Under the pieces are notes generated by a model, which was not told the origin of the DNA, made no database searches, and saw nothing but the letters and a program-made list of their open reading frames with translations. Below are positions 44,390 through 55,570 of a stretch of DNA of 64,000 nt, piece after piece. The position numbers and the translations under genes are program-made. The DNA is taken from NCBI GenBank assembly GCA_016648135.1, contig JADDOH010007960.1, positions 1-64,000 of the forward strand. Reading direction: 5' to 3'. The stretch comes from Agrypnia vestita (taxonomy: Eukaryota; Arthropoda; Insecta; Trichoptera; Phryganeidae). Numbering within the stretch: position 1 is the stretch's first letter; each line of letters begins with the position of its first letter.

Positions 44390-45422
44390 TTATACAAAAT
44401 TGATTAAAAAAAGTACATTTTATACAAATAGGTTAAAACAATTAATCGTCGTCTACACTCAGCCACATGTAAATATACCCTAATACAATATATTACCTAC
44501 ATGAAATTTAAGTTTTCTTTATACAAAATAGGATTAAAAAAGTACATTTTATACAAATAGGTTAAAACAATTAATCGTCGTCTACACTCAGCCACATGTA
44601 AATATACCCTAATACAATATATTACCTACATGAAATTTAAGTTTTCTTTATACAAAATAGGATTAAAAAAGTACATTTTATACAAATAGGTTAAAACAAT
44701 TAATCGTCGTCTACACTCAGCCACATGTAAATATACCCTAATACAATATATTACCTACATGAAATTTAAGTTTTCTTTATACAAAATAGGATTAAAAAAG
44801 TACATTTTATACAAATAGGTTAAAACAATTAATCATCGTCTACACTCAGCCACATGTAAATATACCCTAATACAATATATTACCTACATGAAATTTAAGT
44901 TTTCTTTATACAAAATAGGATTAAAAAAGTACATTTTATACAAATAGGTTAAAACAATTAATCGTCGTCTACACTCAGCCACATGTAAATATACCCTAAT
45001 ACAATATATTACCTACATGAAATTTAAGTTTTCTTTATACAAAATAGGATTAAAAAAGTACATTTTATACAAATAGGTTAAAACAATTAATCATCGTCTA
45101 CACTCAGCCACATGTAAATATACCCTAATACAATATATTACCTACATGAAATTTAAGTTTTCTTTATACAAAATAGGATTAAAAAAGTACATTTTATACA
45201 AATAGGTTAAAAAAATTAATCATCATCTACACTCAGCCACATGTAAATATACCCTAATACAATATGTTACCTGCATGAAATTTAAGTTCTCTTTATACAA
45301 AATAGGTTTAAAAAAGTACATTTTATACAAATAGGTTAATAAAACTAATCATCGTCTACACTCAGCCACGTGTAAAAATACCCTAATACATTATATTACC
45401 TGCATGAAATTTGAGTTCTCAA
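44390..45422. repeat. 129-bp tandem array, eight units
   Basis: The GGTTAA(A/T)A start recurs at 44431, 44560, 44689, 44818, 44947, 45076, 45205 and 45334, always 129 bp apart; the last unit is cut at about 45422. Units 1-6 are almost identical, and 7-8 carry several more changes. A partial, diverged lead-in lies at 44344-44430. Units differ at a CGTCG/CATCG site. No open frame spans the unit. Confidence 0.97.
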
Positions 45423-45649
45423 TTTGTTTGGATGAGTTTCCCAATAACTAGTCGACCCATCTCTCTTACCCAAATTTTAATTAATGTTTTTATATTTTTC
45501 GGATTATTCAATTGTGATACCCTTTCCATCATTGTATTGTACAGTTTCGGGCCTATGTAAATTATTTTGGTGAATTGAATTTGTTCAAATTTTTAAAGAA
45601 TACGATAAAAAAAAGATTTTCTCTAACTAATATAATATATTTTTAAATA

Positions 45650-45700
45650 AAAAACAGTTTCATCTGTATGAGACATCTAAAATATATATTGATAATTTTA
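45650..45700 (+). repeat. M3 MITE end fragment
   Basis: CAGTTTCATCTGTATGAGAC then ATCTAAAATATATATTGATA resembles the right end of M3 copies and lies head-on to the next M3 element. Confidence 0.55.
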
Positions 45701-45702
45701 TT

Positions 45703-46366
45703 TTAATTGAGATAAATCGTCATCTCACAGAGACCTAGCTATTTATATGGGAAACATGTATGGAAGTCTTTGTAGGGTGTAGTTATGACCTGTATTAGCT
45801 AGCTTAAGTGATTACACAGTGCAACTTTCACTGATTCCAGCGTAAGAACATCCACACATTATCATATTTTTTAAAGTTGTGTACGTGTTCTTAAGATGTA
45901 TTCATTTAAATATTAAAAGGGACCATCTAAAGCTAAAAACTAGTAATTCCCTTGACGTTGTATACCCAGATGTCTCCGCTAGAAATGATATCGCTATATT
46001 TTTGAAGTGGAGTATGAAGCAATATTACCTATACATTAAATAATTAAGGTTATTATTACGGTCGTTGGACATATTTATGTGTTACATAAAACGGATATTT
46101 TGTACGAACCGTATATTTCACAGAGAAGCAAATCTCGACGTTTCGCTGAAGTCTTGAAGGGCGAACTGATAGCCTACACCTCTGCGGTGATAGGACGCTC
46201 TCCTGATGACGCTGGATAAGACTTCAGCGAAACGTCGAGATTTGCTTCTCAGTGAAATATACGGTTTGTATAAAATATTTGTTTTATTTAACACATAAAA
46301 ATGTTATACATATTTTCCATATAAATAGCTTGGTCTCTGTGATAAATCTGTAATTTATGTTAATTA
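45703..46366. mobile_element. M3 MITE interrupted by a second MITE (M5)
   Basis: Left end GAGATAAATCGTCATCTCAC, AGAGACCTAGCTATTTATAT pairs with the right end ATATAAATAGCTTGGTCTCT, GTGATAAATCTGTAATTTAT, a ~55-bp terminal repeat. The ~660-bp length is inflated by M5 at 46074-46299; without it the copy is ~440 bp. Confidence 0.8.
46074..46299. mobile_element. MITE family M5, nested in an M3 element
   Basis: Arms 46074-46155 and 46218-46299 are reverse complements at about 92 percent: TTTATGTGTTA-ATAAAAC, CCGTATATTTCAC(A/T)GAGAAG and CAAATCTCGACGTTTCGCTG. The 62-bp spacer is non-coding. Confidence 0.87.
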
Positions 46367-48394
46367 ATGATTATCCCTCTGCAGACAAAATCCAGTAATT
46401 GTGTTCTTAGAACATACATATAAAAATATTATTTTATTGTATTTATCGAATATTATTCTAAATGATACGTAGTTTTGTATGATACGTAATTTTACTCGAA
46501 AGTCTCTGAAAAATTACATTAGGTATTCCCAAAAAATCTACGAAATACAAAAAAATACAACACAATTGATATTTTAATTATATTTATTAAAAGCAAGTTA
46601 TTTACAAAATTGTAGATTTATATAAATTCACGATTTTATTTTATAAACAAGACTTGTTTTTGCAAAGAAATATGATCATTCTGAACAATAATAAAGACAA
46701 TCTCAAATAATTTATTGTCGACTAACGTTCAGTAATCAAAAAATATTATTAAAGGCAATTCGAAGCCAATTTACTTTTCAGTCCTTTGACGAGAAACAGT
46801 AGAGGAAAATAAAGGAAGTGATAGTGTTTGGTAAAAGAAGAAAACGAAGTAAATTCATCCGCGCAGTCTAAATTATTTTCACTTGCACAAAGGTTTTTCT
46901 TTGATAAGAAATCGTAAAGAAGCAAAGTGTTTTCTACAAAAACCATTTTTAAAAAAACATTAAAATATTTTTCAAAGGGAAATGTTTATGGAGGTGGAAT
47001 CTAAAATAATGTCGTGAAGAAATATTCTTAAATTCTTGGTATCAAATCTCAATAAGCGAATGTTTGATTGTTACAAAATCACTTTTTTTACTTTATTTTC
47101 TTCAGGTTTTTACAAGCGGGGCATAAATTAAGTGTGTAAGGACTTTCTTAAAAAATAATGATTAATTTTGTAAAAAGGGCCACTGATACGAAATCTAAAT
47201 TGCAGTACGTTACAAATTGTTCATTCTAAAATATGATAAGTAGCATAAAAAATATGAAAGCAAGTAAAATGAATTATAATTCTCATTCCATACAAAAGTG
47301 TTGCAAGTAAAATAAGACAATTTTATAGTAGAGCGAATACAAATATTAACAATTTTGAAAGGTAGAAATTTGTTCTAATTTTTCAATTGATAAATAGTGA
47401 ATTAATAATAATTAATATACGTTACTGCATAGGGATCGCTATTTCCGCCGTTTACTGTGGATTGATGACCAAGCGGTCCCGTTGAAATAAGACCAGAAGG
47501 CGTTCGCGGAGGATGGGTGAATTAAATAAATAAATGTAACTTTATTCCAGAATGTGGGGATATGGGGGATTAAATTTAGCGCGGTTTTCATGGGGCATAA
47601 AGAATCACTTCCCTTTTTAATACTTTACTATTCAGAAGTAAAATATACTTCAGATTTTTTTGACTTAATACTACGGGATGTGAGGTATTTGTAAGTACAT
47701 TATAAAAAGCCAAAAGTCCTGCTTGTTGGCATATCGAGATTGAAGTTTTTAGATAAATACAAACTCATATTTTCTAAATCGTGTATATACGAATGTTTTG
47801 TTATAACCTTTTATTATATTACCTTTTATCCATAGTGCGATTCTGTAAACTTGGTGAATCTGTCATAGTAAATATTCATAGACTGACTTGATTAATATGC
47901 AAAATTATTATTTTGCGAACTTGCTTATTTTTTCTACTTAGATTGAAATCTTCTTCATGTACAATGAATTGGTAAAGAATGCTCAATATCAAAAAAGCAA
48001 AAAAAAAAAATTGGTTAATTTTTCCAGTCCACTCACGGTATACATTATGATTAACTTGAATGTATTTGCTTTTTATTATCCTATTAAACATGGTATAAAT
48101 ATTTTTACTAATTTGTTTAAGCCCATAAAGGATGTGCTATTTGCTCCACTAAGTGGTACTTATCTAAGGCCTATCAGTTCATTATTGTTAGTAAGGGTGT
48201 GTAACTGTCGGGTCTTAACTGCAATGGTTCTTTGAAGCCGAGTTCTCATTGATAATTTGTAGAGGAAATAAACAATTCCTAATTAAGGTAAATGCCTATT
48301 TAAATCTAGAATCAGCCACGTTTGTATTTAAAGGGCCCATGTACCTACCCTTTATTTTGGAATACACAGGTTTTTGAGAAGGTTTCATTGTTGT
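46367..48394. other. No gene recognised
   Basis: AT-rich. A 92-codon plus-strand frame at 47957-48235 and a 71-codon minus frame overlap and lack motifs. Confidence 0.45.
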
Positions 48395-48702
48395 TTTGTG
48401 GTGGTCAAGACCCGCCGCGACTTTAGCCGCATGCGTCGACCGACATCCACCAATCAGGGACTCGATGTGGCTAACCAGGTCGGAGAGGTACATTTACTCT
48501 TTCTCCGACCGCCGTGGCCATCGCAAGCAATATTTTCTATACCGCCTCTGTAAATTGTTACCAATAAAGCACCACAATTAGCACCATACCACACTGCTTC
48601 CGCTGAATCATTTCATATACACACGCGCTACTCACACAATACACGTCACTTGCCAATTCAAGTGTAATGTCTATGGATGGGTGGGCACTTTCTCCTCGAG
48701 TT
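48395..48702. repeat. LTR-like dispersed repeat R1, copy 2
   Basis: Begins TTGTGGTGGTCAAGACC and shares the ordered blocks listed for 28865-29205. An AATAAAGCACC at 48563 would fit a polyadenylation signal in an LTR. It is directly followed by an S1 SINE. Confidence 0.6.
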
Positions 48703-48842
48703 ACATCATTATTCTTTCTATTTTCAAGTTATGCAAAACGCCTGTGCTGTCCAGATATGACTTACTTGGTGGTCCCTAGAAAGCTCAAATCCAGGACCAT
48801 TTGATCACCAAGTGCGGCTTACACTGGACCAAAACCAAACAA
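48700..48842 (-). repeat. tRNA-derived SINE (family S1), decayed copy
   Basis: Landmarks in order: TATTTTCAAGTTATGCAAAA, CGCCTGTGCTGTCC, then a mutated B box (CTCAAATCC on plus) and ATTTGATCACCAAGTGCGGC. The tail and head match 28527-28722. Confidence 0.65.
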
Positions 48843-49465
48843 GCGCAAGCAATATTGTAAAACATAATATATTTAAACAGGCAATGAATGCAATGTATGA
48901 AATAGATTGTAAAAATAATACAGTGTAAAAATATCGTACTTCTCCTTCGCTTCGCCAAAGGTTTAATTGTGACTTTTATGATATATTGTATTGGTATCGC
49001 AGTCTTTTTTGCGCCATTTTATTTTGTAGTAAAAAATAAAATTTCAATATACACACGAACCCCTAATTCATATGCAAAACAGACTAGTAAAAAAAATAAT
49101 TTATGCATAAAATGGCTCAATTTATGTTATTGCGATAATTAATTTTCGCAGTAACATAAAATGCGCGCCAACAAAAATAACTGATCACCACAGATAAACA
49201 TATTTGCTGCTGTGCACGTCGATGTTGCCAAATAAATAATAATTCTGTCTAGCACGTTTCCAATTATCAATTATGAATGCAAAACAATTAGTTTTATATT
49301 GTTATAATATTGAATCTTTCTTATTTTATCTGAACATAACAAACAAAATGGACAACAGACGAAATAAAATGAATTACGCAAGTTAATTAATAAATATTTT
49401 CCTTTGTTCAATGAATTTCGTAATTCTTCAAGCGAATAAATTATTGAAAATAATCACAATGCAGT
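48843..49465. other. No gene recognised
   Basis: No supported feature. Confidence 0.45.
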
Positions 49466-49889
49466 AATTAAAGGGGTCCCTATAAAAAGGGTCGTTATAG
49501 TAAATCAGATCAAAAAGTTATTTTATTGTTTTAAAATGGTCTATATAAAAGTGTGCACCACATGCAGTATTTTACTTTTCATGATTTAAACTCAGTCTTG
49601 CCGAAATTCGACCTCAAACGTTGGCTAATGTTGAAAAAGGGTCTATATTTATCGATATTCATCTGGTAATAACAGATTTGACGGACGCCGACAGTTCGTC
49701 GATGTCACTAGAATTGCTCAACAATATGAAACAAAGAAAACGTTAAATTAATGTCCATAATTGAAAAGTAAATATTAGAAAATAACAAAAAAAAAGATTT
49801 TCTGGTTATTTATTTTCTAAGGGCTTTTTCTCTGTCCTGTAAAATTTTGTTTTTGCATACATACCCTTTTTATAGGGACGCCTTCAATT
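49466..49889. mobile_element. MITE family M2, long copy
   Basis: Terminal repeats GGTCCCTATAAAAAGGGTC (left) and CCCTTTTTATAGGGACGCCT (right) match the short copy at 23236-23430. About 230 bp of extra interior, including GGTCTATATTTATCGATATT, are not in the short copy, so the short copy is probably a deletion derivative. Confidence 0.83.
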
Positions 49890-50881
49890 CAATTGTATAT
49901 TACGCGCTGAGTGAAACGTGTTAAAAATTTTATGCAACGATGAATTTCCAAACACGTGTGACACTTAAAAACACTTTTTTTTATAAACGTTTGATAGAAT
50001 ACAACTAAAATTAATAACTAAGTAATAACAAGTTAAAAAGTTAGTAAATCAATAATAAAAAGATTTAAATTTTTGGTAGACTCTTACGATAATCTATAGA
50101 TTGATTGAAACTATGAATACATTGCCTCGTAGCTAGTAGAAAAAACTTCGGGGGAGTCTTCTTCATTAAATTTTGAATAGAGAATATTGTTTATACTTTG
50201 GGTGAAACGTCAACAGTTAAGCGACATCAAAGTGTCAAATGATAGTAACTTATATCGAATTATTATTATAGTATGTATCGAATTATTATAAATAAATAAG
50301 TTAGTTTTTAAATTAATTCATTATTTTTATATAAGTCAATTAAAATGATTAAATAAAACCTTGCGCAAAATCTGGTTCGAATTTCTGCACGAAAACGAAA
50401 AAACGAAATGAATTTTTCATATTCGTATACGTAATTTCGTAATAATTATATGTATATATGACGGACCAGGTCTTGCACACTCAACCTGGTTAAGCAGGAT
50501 ATTTTTATTATTTTTTATATCTCCGTTGACATTTTATTATTTTTATTATAACTGACATTTCACCCAAAGTGTGAATAATATTTTCTATTAAAAATTGAGT
50601 GAAGAAATCTCCCTCGAAGTTTTGGCTACTAGCTACAAGATACCCTATACAAACGGTGAAAGAAGCCATTGAGTTTTCGATCTTTCGAATAATTTGTTTA
50701 TAAAATATTATTGTTTCTAGTAAAATGAACATCCTATGACAAACCTGAAGACATGGAGGATATATCAGGATTCACGTGTACCTACTAAATGTGGAACTTT
50801 CATAAATGTATATTGTTTCAGAGGTAAGTTTGTAGAACTCATAATCACACATGTGGAAATAAAAAGAATTGTTTTTGAAGT
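49890..50881. other. No gene recognised
   Basis: A 74-codon minus frame (50508-50732) has no motif. The rest is AT-rich. Confidence 0.45.
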
Positions 50882-51475
50882 TATAATTTTCTGAGACGCG
50901 TTTCGCCTTATGAGAGCATTATCAATCTAAATATTTTACATTCAACTACTAGCATTTATTAATGTAAATGTATTAGAATTATTAGAATGAGATGCTATAT
51001 CATTTTAAGAATTAATTAAGGCCACAGAAAAGCTTCTGAGATGCCAATTTGGAATCCCTGCATGAAAAATTATCATTAGCGCTCAAACATGTTTGTTATT
51101 AAGAATAATGCTATCTGGAATCTCCGCGTTTGAAAATTATCATTAGTGTACAATCACAAGAATATCATATTTATATATATATATATCTATATATATATAT
51201 CTATCTATATATACTCTACTAGATTTACAACTATATATATATCTATATAATATATAGTTGTAAATCTATCCTCATCCTTGTATGTATTATTTGTGATTAG
51301 TGTTTGAACAGAATTGTTTCTTAGAATCGTGCAGTCATCCAAAAACCTTAATTAATTCTTAAAATTATACAGCATATCTTTCTAATACTTTTAATAAAAA
51401 TAAAAGTTGTTGAATGTAAAATATTTAGATTTATAATGCCCTCATAAGGCAAAACGCGTCTCAGAAAATTTAAAA
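50882..51475. mobile_element. MITE family M6 with ~60-bp plus terminal inverted repeats
   Basis: TTTTCTGAGACGCGTTTCGC, CTTATGAGAGCATTAT, CTAAATATTTTACATTCAAC on the left is mirrored at 51405-51472. A second inverted block, TTTTAAGAATTAATTAAGG, lies inside. The centre carries TA-rich DNA and a 19-bp palindrome (TAGATTTACAACTATATAT) at 51220-51268. Confidence 0.85.
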
Positions 51476-54400
51476 GCTAGAATTAAAAAACAATTGCTAT
51501 TATTTCCATATTTGTCGATGATGTAATCCAGAGAAAATTAATTAATTAATTAATAACTCGGAAATTGTTGGAAAATCTTTTAAAGTCGGACTGCATGCGA
51601 GAATTTTTTATTTTTATTAAATTAAGTATCAATAAACGTGCTGTAAAATTAGATTTGAAAATTTTGAAAATTTATGAATTTAAAAAAATAATGTTTACAG
51701 ATCCAGATCCTTTTTCACGCTCACCTTTTATTTCATACGAATCAGCAGGCCGCATCGTTAAACTCGTACCGCCTTCATTGGTGTAATTTTTTTTCAAATT
51801 TAAGTATAAGACATACGTTATTCGAAAAAACGCATTTTTCTAGTTTAATATTTCTCTTAAAATGTAAATGTAAAAATTACGTAGGATTGCCGGAATAATT
51901 TCAAATGACATTATTCAATATTTTTTTGCATCACCATATAATTACATTGGATCCACGATCCACTTATTTGGGAGTAAGATTTATAGACTTTATTTGAAAG
52001 TTAAATTAGGAACTGACATGGTGAAAATAGATTTTAGAGAATAAACTTTGTTGATTTTTTAAATGGTTAAAAAATAGTTGGTAGGAAAAAAGGAAATTTG
52101 AAAAAAAAACATGAAATTTATTTTATTTTATTTTATTTATTGTTTTCAAATAAAAAGCATAACAAATACGCATTTGAACATAAAAAAAGCATAAAGTATG
52201 TACATTAAAACATCTCGATAAGTAAGCTATTAATCCTGGGTTAAATAAAAAAAGGCTGCATATGTAAAATTATAAAATAGATTTGAGACAAATATTAATA
52301 AAAGAGCTATATTACCATTACAAAAGTGAGGATTTCATAAAAAATATGAATTCACTTAAAATTTGATCATATTATTTGGTGGGAGTATTTTTCGTTTAAA
52401 GTTTGAAAAATGATACTTTTTAGTTTAAAAATAAGAAAGACAATGTATCATTTTTAAGTAATCGGTAAAAGTAGGGTCCGTTCATTTTATGAAAATCTTT
52501 TGGATTAGTGTGAGTGATAACGCTCTGTAGAATCTAATTTATCTAGTCGTATTAATTTTTGAAAAATATTTAACCACAATTATACTTGCTAATATAATAC
52601 AAGTATATTTATTTTAAATTTAGAAAATATGTTTTTTTTATAATACACGTATTATAAAAAAAGATATAACTTAATTACATTGTTTTAGATTTAGAAAGTA
52701 AAATATCATTTACATATTTTTTTGCGTCTAGCAGTTAAAAAATATTAGTAGGTACGAGTTTTTTTAAATGCACTAATCCAACTGGTAAGACATACTCAAT
52801 AAATTAAGTTATGGTGTGTGAACATATTGGCTATATAAACATAAAATAAAAACACACAGGAAATAATTCTAACTCACTACATATAAGAAATAGAAATAGA
52901 AAATATAAGAAATACAATTGAAACAAAAAGTAACTCAAATACAATTAATTAGCTATCAAAGCTGTATTTATTAAGTTGACTTGAATTGTTTCAAATCTAC
53001 TAATTAAATTTAAAAAGTAAGGTGAAAGCCTTTCAACTTTTCGCATCACTTAACTACTTGAATCACAAAAATATGATAGTTTTCTAAATTATTAAATGCT
53101 ACCTAAATTTAATATTTAGCTGTTGTAGAGTGCTGATTATCCTGACTAACTTCGTATAATAATAGGAAGAACACAAGAGTATGAAAATCAAAACCTACCT
53201 AACTCCATGAACTATTTTTTTGGCAAATCAAAGAAAAAAGTTATGCATCTTAATTATAATTGGAATGCACAGATTTTTAACAAGCAATAGCTTCAGATTG
53301 ATACTAAATATGATAGTTAACTAATATTAAAAATGTAGGAATGCGCTTGGAGAATATATTTACATTCAAATCTAAAAAAAACAACATATAACAGTAATTT
53401 TTTTTTAATTAAATCAATTTGTTTTACAGTTGAAGAACTTTCCTTTATCATATATAAATATACATATTTTTCCATTTTTCGATACTATTAAAACTTAGAA
53501 AACTTTAAATAAGACTGAATAATATATAATAAACTGTTTTGTTCAATATGGTGAAGGCGGACACATAGAGACATCTCTCGAGACAATACCAGACTAGCAC
53601 CGCATTACGACAAAACGGATAATGTAGGGTTTGCCATATCTCTGCCGAGTCTGGGTTCACCATAACTTTCAACCTTTTTCAACGTTTATGCTGTATTTCA
53701 TTTACCCATATTGTCACGTAACCAGTATTGAATAAATGTTTTTAAGTACATCAGTACCTCGCTAGTTTCAATTTCGTTCCTCACTGTTAAACCATGACGA
53801 ATATTGAAACATCCTGAACACGAATGGGGAGCCGGGGTTCGGAGGCGGCTCCATCACCATCACTGCATTAATACTTCTGATTACAACTAAGAGCTCCATG
53901 AAAATATTATTTTTTCAAGCATTTTAAATAAGTCCTACACGTATATATTTAAAATATAAGAAAAATAAACAACACAGACTCATTAATTTCATAAGGCTAA
54001 CAAACTTTGCACAAACTACATTGATTACATCAAATGTCTACCCGTTTCGTACGTCCATTCTAGCGAAGATACAGTGGTGACGAAACCCGTTGATATTTAA
54101 AATAATCAATGTGATGATTTACACAAAGTTCGTTAGTTTTTGAAAGAAGAAATTATATGGATGTAAAAAAATTAACGTTACAAACATCAAAAATAACAAT
54201 GATTCAATTTAAAAAAATATCAAGTAAAATTCTAGATCAACTATCACATAAAGCGTTTAATATGTATATTCTTGACTTGGTATACTTTTCATATCGAAGT
54301 TAAAAATAAATAATTGATTTTTGTTTGTTGGCCCATTATAACATCCGAATAATCAGTGCTCTGCTAAATAAAAAAAATATTACTTACAATTATGACAATT

Positions 54401-54893
54401 ATAAAATATTACTAAGGCACAATTACATAATTTAAAATATTGACATTAATTGAAAACAACAAATTTCGTTATTGAGCAATCACGAATTAAACAATCTAAC
54501 ATTACAAAGAGAATAAATGGTCTACATCTAGATGCAACTAAAATAATCTTTGTATATAGACTTAGTGCCAACTTAAGAATAGATAAAAATGTTTCAGTCA
54601 TTTTTTATGTGAGAAACAATTATAATGAAAATCTTAATACTAAAATTATTTTCTAAATGGTCCCATAATTCCCCCCGCAAAACAAAAGCTGCACCTATAT
54701 GATTAAACTTCTGTTTATCATTTAATAATAATGAAAGAATACAGTGAATTTTCATTAAAAAATAATATGGAAGTTATCCTAAAATGCTAACTTTCACAGT
54801 TGAGCGAAACAAAATAGGACTGACCTGGTAAAATCACATGAAAAATTTAATACACAACTATAAAAAGGAACGAAAGAGTCGGCAAAATTTGAA
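51476..54893. other. Probable 3' UTR/downstream DNA of the furin-like gene; no other gene
   Basis: AT-rich. For the minus-strand gene ending at 54894, an ATTAAA variant lies at 54726-54721 and the first perfect AATAAA at 52972-52967, with a cluster of AATAAA at 52108-52142. The 3' UTR could therefore be ~170 nt or ~1.9-2.8 kb. A GC-richer patch at 53540-53880 has no frame. Confidence 0.35.
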
Positions 54894-55570
54894 TTATTCT
54901 TCCAAACTGTCTGAATCACTCCCGTCATAGATGGCACTGTGTATCTCCTTCACAATGTCCGCATTCTTGTGCAGACCTGAAAAATGTTCCGAATTTCCCA
55001 ACCGGTTGTAACTAATGCTGGCCAAATTCTTTCCATCCCTTTGACAGCATTTGCATATCCCCAGTTTTGTGAATAAACAAGAAAAAAAGAAATATAACAT
55101 TGTACCGACTATGAGAGCCATGATTATAGCAAAAATTATGTAAAGTCTGAAAAGCCAAGACGCGCTCTGGATCTGAGGGAGGATTTGTGAGGGGTAGCAG
55201 TAATTTTCTTTGATTTTTGGATTGGAAGAGCTCACGAGTTGGGCGTCGCTAGGACAGCTGATGCACTGGTAGTTGTAGGGTCCGGTGCAGGAGGCGCACG
55301 AGTAGTGGCACTCTGAGCAGATCTTCGGAGGCTCTGGCTTCATCACGTTTCGGGACACGTGAGGATTTTTCTTGAAAGCGAATCTCTTGCTGCGCTTCGC
55401 AGATCTTTTCTTGAGGGACGCGGATAGAGTCTCGATGCTGTCGAAGCTGTCGACTGTCGCTTTCGGTTTCGGTTTGACGATCGGTGCAGAGAAAGATTTG
55501 GTCGGGAAGGTTTTTTCGGGACAGCTGTCGAGGCACTGCCCGGCGTGGAGGAAGAAGGCTTGATGGCACT
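54894..55570 (-). CDS. Furin-like proprotein convertase, last coding exon (membrane anchor and cytosolic tail)
   Basis: Furins cleave pro-proteins after basic sites in the trans-Golgi, at the surface and in endosomes; this exon carries the anchor and sorting part, not the protease. On the minus strand a TTTCTGTCCCTACAG acceptor precedes 55570. The exon starts in phase 1 and encodes 224 residues to TAA/TGA-type stop at 54896-54894. Visible in order: the end of one Cys-rich furin repeat (CHQAFF...QCLDSCPE, 1-18), a basic linker (KKRSAKRSKR, 53-62), another Cys-rich repeat (ICSECHYSCASC...CISCP, 83-106), a transmembrane helix at about 138-165, a CKCC stretch suited to palmitoylation (172-175), the YNRL motif (187-190) and an acidic Ser cluster at the C-terminus. 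Upstream exons (signal, prodomain, catalytic domain) lie to the right, beyond the window or unrecognised. I cannot tell Fur1 from Fur2. Confidence 0.92.
54897..54926 (-). other. C-terminal acidic CK2-type cluster of the furin-like tail
   Basis: The last ten residues are DGSDSDSLEE. Vertebrate furin uses a Ser-containing acidic cluster, phosphorylated by CK2 and bound by PACS-1, for trans-Golgi retrieval. The match in position and composition is seen; the function is inferred. Confidence 0.65.
54999..55010 (-). other. YNRL tyrosine sorting motif in the furin-like tail
   Basis: Y-N-R-L fits YXX-hydrophobic, the AP-adaptor endocytosis signal (YKGL in vertebrate furin). It sits ~20 residues after the membrane segment. 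Confidence 0.65.

Noticed and set aside
44390..45422. CRISPR-like array
   Set aside because: Units are 129 bp and contiguous without unique spacers; it is a tandem satellite-type array.
55249..55569. Minus-strand frames of 106 and 81 codons over the furin-like exon
   Set aside because: They are other reading frames of the real exon, whose Cys-rich, membrane and tail features lie in one frame.
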